This document shows, in pieces, positions 27,823-35,524 of a DNA stretch of 64,000 bases. Made by a program: the position numbers and the translations under genes. Numbering within the stretch: the first letter of the stretch is position 1; every line of letters starts with the position of its first letter. This DNA is from Arthrobacter sp. AFG20 (lineage in GTDB: Bacteria > Actinomycetota > Actinomycetes > Actinomycetales > Micrococcaceae): NCBI RefSeq assembly GCF_002892795.1, contig NZ_PJMC01000005.1:1-64000 (forward strand). The letters are read 5' to 3'. Below the pieces are notes generated by a model that was not told the origin of the DNA, made no database searches, and was given only the letters and a program-made list of their open reading frames with translations.

Positions 27823-27864
27823 AAAAAACTCTGGCACCCGCCGCGGCGGGTGCCAGAGTTTTTT
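27823..27864. terminator. Bidirectional rho-independent terminator
   Basis: Perfect inverted repeat with 20-base arms and a two-base centre: six A, CTCTGGCACCCGCC, then GC, then the exact complement ending in six T. With a T-run on both strands it should stop the haem operon from the left and metNIQ from the right. Confidence 0.95.
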
Positions 27865-27885
27865 GGTTCTCGGTGTCCTGCTGGC

Positions 27886-28731
27886 CTAGAAGGCTACAGT
27901 CACGTCACCGTTGGGCCATTCCTTCTGGATGAATGCCTTGACCTCGGCGGAGTGCAGGAGTTCGTCCAGTTTCTTGATGCGCGGGTCGTCCTTGGACTCC
28001 GAGCGCCAGGCCAGGAAGTTGGCGTAGGGGTTGTTCTCGGTGGATTCCACGGCCAGGGCGTCGGTGGTGCTGAGCCCGGCCTTGAGGATGAAGTTGCCGT
28101 TGATCAGGGCCAGATCCACGGAGGGATCCTTCAGGTCGTTGATCAGCAGTTCAGGCTGGTTCTCGGAGAACTTCAGCTTCTTCGGGTTCTGGGCATCAGT
28201 CAGGCCGATGACGGAGGTGTCATCCTTGATGTCCTTGACCAGGCCGGCCTTTTCCAGCACCCGGAGCGCCCGCACCTGGTTGGAGGGGTCGTTGGTGATG
28301 GCGATCTTGGCGCCGTCCTTGATCTGGCTGATGTTCTTGACCTTCTCGGAGAAGGCAGCGTACGGCTCGATGTGGACGCCCGAGCCGTGGCCAAAGTCGT
28401 AGCCCTTGGTCTTGACCTGGTCCTCGAACCACGGCAGGTGCTGGTAGTAGTTGGCGTCCAGTGAGCCGTCACTCAGCGCGGTGTTGGGCGTCTGGTAGTC
28501 CTCGATCTCCTTGATGTCCAGCTTGAGGCCGGCCTTCGGGGCGAGGTCCTGGTTAAGGAATTCAAGGATCTTGGCCTGCGGAACGGGGCTGGCGCCGACG
28601 GTAAGGGTGACGGGCTTGGCCGGGTCAAGGGCCTGGCTGGACTCGGCGCTGGGAGCGGAGGAACCGCCGCACCCGGTCAGTGCCAGGGCCGCGGCGATGC
28701 CAGTGGCGAGGAGGGTGAGTGATTTACGCAT
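27886..28731 (-). CDS. metQ: Methionine ABC transporter substrate-binding lipoprotein (MetQ/NlpA)
   Basis: 281 residues. The N-terminus is a lipoprotein signal: MRKSLTLLATGIAAALALTG followed by Cys. The mature part has NlpA-family marks such as VTLTVGASPVPQAKILEFL, DGSLDANYYQHLPW, SGVHIEPYAAFSEKVK, IAITNDPSNQVRALRVLEKAGL and DLALINGNFILKAG. It binds D/L-methionine outside the membrane. Last gene of metN-metI-metQ, 96 bases from metI. Confidence 0.93.
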   Translation of the reverse strand: MRKSLTLLATGIAAALALTGCGGSSAPSAESSQALDPAKPVTLTVGASPVPQAKILEFLNQDLAPKAGLKLDIKEIEDYQTPNTALSDGSLDANYYQHLPWFEDQVKTKGYDFGHGSGVHIEPYAAFSEKVKNISQIKDGAKIAITNDPSNQVRALRVLEKAGLVKDIKDDTSVIGLTDAQNPKKLKFSENQPELLINDLKDPSVDLALINGNFILKAGLSTTDALAVESTENNPYANFLAWRSESKDDPRIKKLDELLHSAEVKAFIQKEWPNGDVTVAF

Positions 28732-28827
28732 GGGATGCGTTCCTTTCGAAATAACCTGGATCCCGACGGCGGCGCCGGGAGATCCTATTCAGGTGCAGTG
28801 AGCGGCTACTCCCTGCGGTGAAGACTT

Positions 28828-29499
28828 TTAGCGGTGGTCCAGGCTGCGGGAGATCCATTCACCCGTGAGCTGGATGAGCTGGACGAGGACAATGATCAGC
28901 ACGATGGTGACGATCATGACCGTGACGTCGAAGCGCTGGAAGCCGTAGTTGTAGGCGAGTTTGCCCAATCCGCCGCCGCCGACGAGACCGGCCATGGCGC
29001 TGTAGCCCACCAGGGTCACAACAGTGGTGGTCGCGGCTGCAACGAGCGCGGGCAGGGATTCGGGCAGCATCACCTTGCTGATGACCTGCATCCGGGTGGA
29101 GCCCATCACCTGGGCAGCGTCGATCTTGCCGTGGTGGACGTCGCGGAGACAGGCCTCTACCAGGCGGGCGAAGAACGGGATGGTTCCGATGGAGAGCGAA
29201 ACGGAGGCAGCGACCGGTCCGAGGCTGGTCCCCACGAGGAGCCGGGCGAGCGGGATCAGGGCCACCATCAGGATCGCAAAGGGGATGGATCGGGTGATGT
29301 TCACGACGATGTCGCTGACGATCCGGTTGACCACCGGCATGGGCCGCAGCCCGCCGGGGACGGTGACGTGCAGGAAGACGCCGAGCGGCAGTCCGACCAG
29401 CACGGTGAAGAAGGCAGAGATACCCACCATCTGGAGGGTTTCGACAATGGCCTCCGGCAGTGCCTTGGCCAGGACAGGGTTGCTGAAGATCTCGTTCAC
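28828..29499 (-). CDS. metI: Methionine ABC transporter permease
   Basis: 223 residues with about five membrane segments and the permease EAA-type loop (AAQVMGSTRMQVISKVMLPESLPALV), then GYSAMAGLVGGGGLGKLAYNYGFQRF, a typical MetI segment. Its ATG overlaps the metN stop by four bases. Confidence 0.94.
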   Translation of the reverse strand: MNEIFSNPVLAKALPEAIVETLQMVGISAFFTVLVGLPLGVFLHVTVPGGLRPMPVVNRIVSDIVVNITRSIPFAILMVALIPLARLLVGTSLGPVAASVSLSIGTIPFFARLVEACLRDVHHGKIDAAQVMGSTRMQVISKVMLPESLPALVAAATTTVVTLVGYSAMAGLVGGGGLGKLAYNYGFQRFDVTVMIVTIVLIIVLVQLIQLTGEWISRSLDHR

Positions 29500-30566
29500 T
29501 TGGAGTCTCCCGTCTCGGCGGCGAAGTCAGTGTCCGCCGGGGCGAATTCAGACAGTTCCGCCTCGTCGGCGGTGGAACCGGCCAGCTTGGCGCTGATGCC
29601 GCGGTTGCGGAGGTAGCCCAGGACGGCGTCGCGGTCGGCGTCGTCGCCCAGCTGGACCCGCAGGTGGCCGAACTGCTGGCCGCCCAGAGTTTCGACGCTG
29701 CCGGCAAGAACGTTCAGGTCAATGTCGAAATGCCGTGCCACTCCCGTGAGCACGGGCTCCTTGGCGCCCTCGCCGGAGAAGAGAATTTCCAGTACCGGCC
29801 CGGCCTGGAGCGCACCCTTGATGGGTTCCGACACCGGCAGGGGCAGAAGTGCCCGCGCCAACTTGCTGTCCAGGTCCGAGGCGACCTCGGCGAGCGGGCC
29901 GGACTCGATGACCTGCCCCTTGGACAGCAGGGACACGGAACCGCAGACGCGCTTCACCACGTGCATCTCATGGGTGATGATGAGCACCGTGAGCTGCAGG
30001 CGGCGGGTCAGGTCCTGGATCAGGTCGAGGATTTCATCGGTGGTGGCGGGATCCAGCGCGGACGTGGGCTCGTCGCACAGCAGGACATCCGGGTCGGATG
30101 CCAGGGCGCGGGCGATGCCAACGCGCTGGCGCTGCCCGCCGGAAAGCTGGGAGGGGTATGCATTCTCGAAGCCTTCGAGGCCCACAAGTTTCAGCAGCTC
30201 GGCCACCTTGGCCCGGATCTTGTCCTTCGGCGCCTTGACCAGTTCCATGGGATGGGCCACGTTTCCGGCGGCCGTGCGCGAATCCATGAGGTTCGCGTGC
30301 TGGAAGACCATACCGATGCGGCGGCGGGCGGCGCGGATTTCCGAGTCCCTGACAGAGCTCAGTTCGGTACCGTCAATGCTGACCGACCCCGACGTCGGGC
30401 GGTCCAGCAGTGTCAGGCAGCGCACCAGGGTGGACTTGCCCGCTCCGGAGTGGCCAATGATGCCGTGGATGGAGCCTTTGGGGACAGAAAGCGAAACCCC
30501 GTCAAGGGCCACCACTTCCTTTTTCCCCTGACGGTAGACCTTGCGCAGGTCGGTGACTGTGATCAT
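29496..30566 (-). CDS. metN: Methionine ABC transporter ATP-binding protein
   Basis: 356 residues. Walker A GHSGAGKST, ABC signature LSGGQRQRVGIARAL, Walker B DVLLCDEPTSALDP and the switch His in IITHEMHV are all intact. Residues about 260-330 form the C-terminal NIL (ACT-like) domain that in MetN binds methionine and inhibits transport. First gene of the operon. The ATG is preceded by GAGGATA. Confidence 0.95.
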   Translation of the reverse strand: MITVTDLRKVYRQGKKEVVALDGVSLSVPKGSIHGIIGHSGAGKSTLVRCLTLLDRPTSGSVSIDGTELSSVRDSEIRAARRRIGMVFQHANLMDSRTAAGNVAHPMELVKAPKDKIRAKVAELLKLVGLEGFENAYPSQLSGGQRQRVGIARALASDPDVLLCDEPTSALDPATTDEILDLIQDLTRRLQLTVLIITHEMHVVKRVCGSVSLLSKGQVIESGPLAEVASDLDSKLARALLPLPVSEPIKGALQAGPVLEILFSGEGAKEPVLTGVARHFDIDLNVLAGSVETLGGQQFGHLRVQLGDDADRDAVLGYLRNRGISAKLAGSTADEAELSEFAPADTDFAAETGDSK

Positions 30567-30863
30567 TTATCCTCAGGAGGTAGGACTTGGGCAGGGCATA
30601 GCACAAGCACGGTTCTGAACTAAATTATGTCAGCGCAAGGATATGCCAGCCACTTCCGAACAATGTTCGGCCAACGGCGCGTCAGCCGCGCCATTGACTG
30701 CTGTTGCGCTCATGAGACCGCGTGATTGGCGGCTCCCAAGAGACTTCCTGAATCAGGATGGCGGCGGGATTCCTCCCCGGGCTTTAGGCGGGACCTGTGA
30801 TCTTCGTCCCAGCGGGTTCGGATCTGTTCCTGCAATGCCTCTCTGGCTTATTTCCGCTTGGAT
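30567..30863. other. Intergenic region upstream of metNIQ
   Basis: About 300 bases between the exonuclease stop and metN. No convincing gene: a short rightward open frame here lacks a ribosome site and family likeness. It holds a perfect 15-bp palindrome CCGAACA-A-TGTTCGG (30656-30670) and an AT-richer stretch with TTGCGC...TAATTT on the minus strand that could be the metN promoter. The SAM-I and SAM-IV riboswitch core sequences are not there. Confidence 0.45.
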
Positions 30864-31574
30864 CTAGAAGCCGCCCCGGCTGGCATCCTCAGGAGGCAGC
30901 ACCGGCCAGTCGCCCTCGATGACGGCGGCGGGTTTGGTCTTGCGGAGGTACTGCTGGAAGTCGGCGGCCTGGCTTGCAGCCCAGTCCACCTGAAGCTGGT
31001 GCAGTTGACTGGCCGGTATGTTGAGCTTGGGGAACTTGCCGGCCATGGCATCGAGCATGCGCAGCGTTGCCAAGGCGTCCGCGGCCGATGTGTGGGCGTT
31101 TTCCAGGTCCACGCCGTACTCCTCGCACAGGGCGGTCAGCGTCCGCTTGCCCTTCCGGTACCGGTCCACCTGCTTGTTCATGATGTAGGGGTCCAGGACG
31201 GGGAACCGGCTCAGCTGCGGCACGCCGTAGCGGGCCGACTCGGCGGCCAGGACGGTGAAGTCGTAGCTGGCGTTGAACGCGATCACCGGGACGCCGTCGT
31301 CGAAAAGCCCCTGCAGCACGGCAGCGACTTCCTTGGTGACCTCGGCCGCAGGCCGGCCATGGCTGCGCGCGTGTTCGGTGGTGATCCCGTGGACCTCGCT
31401 GGCCTCCGCCGGAATCTCAACGCCCGGATCAGCCAGCCATTCATGCTCCCGAATCACGTTCCCGGAACTGTCCACCACGGTGACAGAAGCCGTCACGATC
31501 CGGGCGGCACGGGAGTTGCGGCCCGTGGTTTCGAGGTCGAACGCGGCCCGGGGGAGAGTGTTCCAAGTGCTCAT
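30864..31574 (-). CDS. DEDDh 3'-5' exonuclease (DNA polymerase III epsilon-like)
   Basis: 236 residues. The exonuclease motifs are present: AAFDLETTGRNS (Exo I, Asp and Glu), VIAFNASYDFTVL (Exo II, Asp) and HTSAADALATLRML (Exo III, H-x4-D). A proofreading or repair exonuclease is likely. The C-terminal 60 residues have no clear domain. ATG start. It is divergent from the alkyltransferase-like gene at the head of the adnAB block. Confidence 0.88.
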   Translation of the reverse strand: MSTWNTLPRAAFDLETTGRNSRAARIVTASVTVVDSSGNVIREHEWLADPGVEIPAEASEVHGITTEHARSHGRPAAEVTKEVAAVLQGLFDDGVPVIAFNASYDFTVLAAESARYGVPQLSRFPVLDPYIMNKQVDRYRKGKRTLTALCEEYGVDLENAHTSAADALATLRMLDAMAGKFPKLNIPASQLHQLQVDWAASQAADFQQYLRKTKPAAVIEGDWPVLPPEDASRGGF

Positions 31575-31718
31575 GGCTCCAAATTACCCGGCGGCACCGA
31601 CAGCCATGGTGCTTGCCCCCCGCGTGTCCGGCAGGGTGTGGGAAGACACGCTGTGGGAAGAGGCACACCGCGCCCGTCCTGACCGCTGATGATGCGTGCC
31701 GGCCGATAGTCTGAGGGC

Positions 31719-32135
31719 ATGCGGGCGGAGTACGTGGAGGCGGTTTTGGCGGTGGTTGACCTCATTCCGGCCGGTTCGGCGGTGGCTTATGGCGACGTCG
31801 CGGAGCTTCTTGGCGCCGGAGGGCCGCGGCAGGTGGGGTCAGTGCTGAGCCATTGTGGCAGCGGCGTGCCATGGTGGCGGGTGCTGCGGGCCAGCGGATT
31901 GGCCCCGGACGGCCATGAGTCCGAGGCTCTCAACTACTACCTGAAGGAAGGCACGCCCCTCCGCGGGGACTTTCGCGGGTTTGCGAGGACGGGCGAAGGG
32001 CGGTGGCGCGTGGATCTGACCGCCGCGCGCTGGTCGCCGTCGGACGCCGATTTCGATGCCCTGGACGTGGTTGCCGAGCGGCTGGAAGCGTCGCTGCGAA
32101 AATTGTCAGTCCCGGGTGATGGAATGTCCGTGTGA
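31719..32135 (+). CDS. Alkyltransferase-like protein (MGMT family, inactive Cys site)
   Basis: 138 residues related to the DNA-binding domain of O6-alkylguanine transferase: VVDLIPAGSAVAYGDVAELLG, RQVGSVLSHCG and PWWRVLRASG. In active MGMT the core is PCHR; here it is PWWR, so the alkyl-accepting Cys is replaced by Trp, the mark of ATL proteins that flag alkylated bases for nucleotide-excision repair. TAGTCT lies six bases before the ATG, suggesting a leaderless mRNA. The stop overlaps the adnA start (GTGA), which ties it to the helicase-nuclease genes. Confidence 0.88.
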   Translation: MRAEYVEAVLAVVDLIPAGSAVAYGDVAELLGAGGPRQVGSVLSHCGSGVPWWRVLRASGLAPDGHESEALNYYLKEGTPLRGDFRGFARTGEGRWRVDLTAARWSPSDADFDALDVVAERLEASLRKLSVPGDGMSV

Positions 32136-35100
32136 CCGCAACACTCGATCAGACCTCCGCCGATCAGACTTCAGCCGATCAGGCATCCGCACTCGCTTCG
32201 GAGCGGGACCAGGCGGACTCGTTTTCCGCCGCCCCGTTTCGCCCTGCGGGTCTTCGTTTGCTGCCCCCCCGCCAGGTGCACTCCCGCGTTCCGGTCCTCA
32301 CCGCGGACCAGCGGGCCGCCGTCGAAGTGCCCCGGGGAGCTGGTCCCGTACTGGTCCCGGGAGCTCCCGGCACCGGCAAATCCACCGTGCTCATTGAAGC
32401 GGCCATCCGCCGGGTGGAAGCGGAAGGGGTGGACCCCGAGCGGATCCTCATTCTCGCCCCCGGACGGCTTGCGGCCGACACCCTGCGGGACCGGTTTACT
32501 GCCAGGCTGAACCGGAGCCTGAGCACCACCCCTGCCCGCACCTGGGCGGCGTATGCCTTTGATCTCATCCGCCGTGCCAAGGCGGAAGGGCTCCTGCCGC
32601 TGTCGAAGGCGCCGCGGCTCCTGTCAGGCCCCGAACAGGACCTCATCATCAAGGAGCTGCTGGAGGGCCACGCCCTGCCGGGCCTCGGGCTGCCCTGGCC
32701 CGATGACCTCACGGCCGCCCTCCCTACCCGTGGGTTCCGGCACGAGGTCCGCCAGCTCTTCGACCGCATCACTGAGTCGGGCCGCACCGCCGAGGACCTC
32801 GCCGGCCTGGGCCACGCCTGCGGACGGCCGGACTGGATCGCCGCTGCGGCACTGTATGCCGAGTACCGCGATGTCCTGGACCTGCGCATGCCGGAGGCGT
32901 TCGATCCCGCGGGCATCATCACGGCGGCCCGTCAGCTCTTTCAGGATTTTCCGGACTTCCTGGCGGCCGAACGCGACCGTCTCCAGCTGATTCTTGTGGA
33001 CGACATCCAGGAGGCCAATCCCGCCGTCTTCGAACTCCTGGCCGATGTGGCCGCCGGCAAGGATGTCTACGTGACGTCCGCACCGGACACGGTGGTGCAG
33101 GGGTTCCGCGGAGCGCGGCCGGACCTCGTGGCCGAGCTCCCGGGCCTGCTCGGCGGCGAGGAACGGACAGTCGTTGAGAAGCCGCTGTCCCGGGCCCACC
33201 GCCACCACCCGGCGGTCGCCCGGGCCTGGCTCGGGGTGGCGGACCGGATTTCCCTCCGGGCCGGCGGCCAGCTCGCCCGCCGTCTGGACCCGGTTGACTC
33301 TGACCTTGCTGATAATGCCGGGGAACCGGGTGACGCCACCCAGCCGGCAGGCGGCACCGTGGAGGCCCATCTTCTGCCCTCGGCTGTGCATGAGCAGCGA
33401 TACGTGGCCCAAAGAATTCTCGAGGCGCACCTCAGGGACGGGCGGTCGTTCGAGGACATTGCCGTCGTTGTCCGGAACGGGGGCCAGCTGAGCCAACTGC
33501 AGCGCTACCTCTCCGGCCAGGGGATTCCGGTGCGGATTCCGGTGGCGGAATCCGCTGTGCGCGATGAAGTGGCCGTCCGTCCGCTGCTCGACGCCTACGC
33601 GGTGGCCCTGGACCCGGCAGTCCTCACGCCGGAATCCGCTGTGTCGTTGCTGACATCCCGGATCGGCGGGGCCACGTCCCTTGAACTGCGCCGGCTCCGC
33701 CAGTCGCTTCGGCGGGAGGAACTGCTCGGCGGCCGCGGCCGCTCCAGCGATGCCCTGCTCGTGGAGGCGCTCCTTGAACCCGGCGCGCTCGGCTCACTCG
33801 GCATCGAGGGCCGCTCGGCCCGCAGGGTCGCACGGATGATCCAGGCCGGCCGGAAGGCCGTTGCCGAATCCGGGGCCAACGCAGAGACAGTGCTGTGGGC
33901 CCTTTGGCACTCCACCGGCCTCGCATCGGCATGGACTGCCGCGGCCCTTGCAGGCGGGCTGGTCGGAGCCCGGGCGGACCGGGACCTGGACGCCATGATG
34001 GCGCTGTTCCACACGGCCGAGCGCTACGTGGACCAGATGCCCGGATCCGGCCCCGAACAGTTCCTCGAATACCTGCTGAACCAGGAACTGCCCATGGACA
34101 CCCTGGCGGCGCGTGCCCAGGTTGACGACGCCGTCGAGCTCATGACGCCAGCCAGCGCCGCCGGCCGGGAATGGCCGTTCGTCATCGTCGCCGGCCTGCA
34201 GGAGGGCGTCTGGCCCAATACCCGCCTCCGCGGCGAGCTCCTGGGCAGCACACTGTTCGCGGACGCCGTCGAACATGGCGTGGAGTATGCGCTCCAGCTC
34301 GGCCCGCTGAGCCGGCTGCGGGAGATCCGCTATGACGAGCTCCGCAGCTTCTCTACGGCGGTATCCCGGGCCAAGGATGTGCTGCTGTGCACCGCCGTGT
34401 CGTCGGAAGATGAGCAGCCGTCCTCCTTCCTGGACTACGTCGCGCCGCTGCTGCCGGACCAGGAGGGGCGCGGCTACACCCCGGTGGAACGGCCCCTGAC
34501 GCTGCGTGCGCTCGTAGCCGAACTCCGCCAGTACGCCCAGCTGGACGGCCGGATGGCCGCGGAGGCGGACGAGGCCGTGCGTGTCCTGGCCCGCCTTGCC
34601 TCGGCGGAGCCGCCAGTTCCCGGAGCCCATCCGGACACCTGGTGGGGGCTGGCCCCGCTGACGTCCGTGGACCGTGTTGTGCCTCCGGGCGGCACCGTGT
34701 ACGTTTCGCCGTCCAAGGTGGAGTCGGTGCAGAAGTCGCCGCTGGACTGGTTCGTCCAGGCCGCCGGAGGCGAGGCGGCCACGGACTTCGCCCGCAGCCT
34801 CGGCACCCTGGTGCACGCCATCGCGCAGGACCTCCCCGATGCCAGCGGAGCTGAATACCTTGCCGAACTCGTCCAGCGTTGGCCGGCCCTGGGCATGAAG
34901 GACAATTGGGAAGGCAAACTGGACTTCCGCCGGGCGGAAGCCATGGTCCGGAAACTGGCGCAGTACGTCCTGGTCATGCGCGGCGAGGGCCGGCGCCTGG
35001 CCGGCGTCGAGCAGGACTTCGAGGTGACCCTGCCCGAGCCAGAGGCTGTTCCCCGCGGAGATGTTCCCACCGATGCAGGGCCCCGGTCAGCCGTCCTGCG

Positions 35101-35524
35101 CGGGCAGGTGGACCGGCTGGAGATCGATGGCGATGGGCGGCTGGTTATCGTCGACCTCAAGACGGGCAAACGGCAGCCGGGCAAGGCCGAACTTGGCAGG
35201 CACCCGCAGCTGGGCGCCTACCAGGCGGCCGTACTGGCTGGTGGCTTTGGCACCACCGCGGCATCCGAAGCCGAGCCCCAGCCCGGCGGCGCCGTGCTGG
35301 CCCAGCTGGGCACAGCCACCAAGAGCCCGGGTATCCAGCAGCAGGATCCGCTGGACCCGGGGGACAACTGGGCGATGGAAATGGTGAACGACGCAGCCGC
35401 GCTGATGTCCGGCCACGAATTCGAGGCAAGGCACGATCCCGCCAAAGCCGGTTTCGGCGGCCACGGCTGCCGGTTGCCGGAAGTATGTCCGCTGTGTGCG
35501 CGGGGAAAGCAGGTTACCGAATGA
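32132..35524 (+). CDS. adnA: AdnA-like helicase-nuclease subunit
   Basis: 1130-residue UvrD/Rep-type helicase with a C-terminal PD-(D/E)XK nuclease, one half of the AdnAB double-strand-break resection motor. Walker A is GAPGTGKST (77-85); LILVDDIQEANPAVFELL is motif II. The nuclease core appears late as GRLVIVDLKTGKRQPGKAELG with LGAYQAAV. The last 20 residues have three Cys (CRLPEVCPLC) that might contribute to a metal or Fe-S site. The GTG start overlaps the ATL stop. The first 20 residues contain a threefold D-Q-x-S-A repeat, so a downstream start cannot be excluded. AdnB follows with an ATGA overlap. Confidence 0.9.
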   Translation: MTATLDQTSADQTSADQASALASERDQADSFSAAPFRPAGLRLLPPRQVHSRVPVLTADQRAAVEVPRGAGPVLVPGAPGTGKSTVLIEAAIRRVEAEGVDPERILILAPGRLAADTLRDRFTARLNRSLSTTPARTWAAYAFDLIRRAKAEGLLPLSKAPRLLSGPEQDLIIKELLEGHALPGLGLPWPDDLTAALPTRGFRHEVRQLFDRITESGRTAEDLAGLGHACGRPDWIAAAALYAEYRDVLDLRMPEAFDPAGIITAARQLFQDFPDFLAAERDRLQLILVDDIQEANPAVFELLADVAAGKDVYVTSAPDTVVQGFRGARPDLVAELPGLLGGEERTVVEKPLSRAHRHHPAVARAWLGVADRISLRAGGQLARRLDPVDSDLADNAGEPGDATQPAGGTVEAHLLPSAVHEQRYVAQRILEAHLRDGRSFEDIAVVVRNGGQLSQLQRYLSGQGIPVRIPVAESAVRDEVAVRPLLDAYAVALDPAVLTPESAVSLLTSRIGGATSLELRRLRQSLRREELLGGRGRSSDALLVEALLEPGALGSLGIEGRSARRVARMIQAGRKAVAESGANAETVLWALWHSTGLASAWTAAALAGGLVGARADRDLDAMMALFHTAERYVDQMPGSGPEQFLEYLLNQELPMDTLAARAQVDDAVELMTPASAAGREWPFVIVAGLQEGVWPNTRLRGELLGSTLFADAVEHGVEYALQLGPLSRLREIRYDELRSFSTAVSRAKDVLLCTAVSSEDEQPSSFLDYVAPLLPDQEGRGYTPVERPLTLRALVAELRQYAQLDGRMAAEADEAVRVLARLASAEPPVPGAHPDTWWGLAPLTSVDRVVPPGGTVYVSPSKVESVQKSPLDWFVQAAGGEAATDFARSLGTLVHAIAQDLPDASGAEYLAELVQRWPALGMKDNWEGKLDFRRAEAMVRKLAQYVLVMRGEGRRLAGVEQDFEVTLPEPEAVPRGDVPTDAGPRSAVLRGQVDRLEIDGDGRLVIVDLKTGKRQPGKAELGRHPQLGAYQAAVLAGGFGTTAASEAEPQPGGAVLAQLGTATKSPGIQQQDPLDPGDNWAMEMVNDAAALMSGHEFEARHDPAKAGFGGHGCRLPEVCPLCARGKQVTE
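32147..32191 (+). repeat. Three 15-bp tandem repeats at the adnA 5' end
   Basis: Three units beginning GATCAGAC/GATCAGGC, each 15 bases, encode D-Q-T-S-A, D-Q-T-S-A and D-Q-A-S-A. In-frame slippage would lengthen or shorten a poorly structured N-terminus. Confidence 0.75.

Noticed and set aside
30656..30670. LexA/SOS box
   Set aside because: The arms are separated by three bases instead of four and the outer bases do not match TCGAAC...GTTCGA.
30567..30863. SAM riboswitch for metNIQ
   Set aside because: A TCATGAG-like stretch is present on the minus strand, but the conserved core and pseudoknot sequences of SAM-I and SAM-IV are missing.
30643..30867. 74-codon rightward frame upstream of metN
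   Set aside because: No ribosome site, no recognisable domain, amino-acid make-up typical of random GC-rich sequence.
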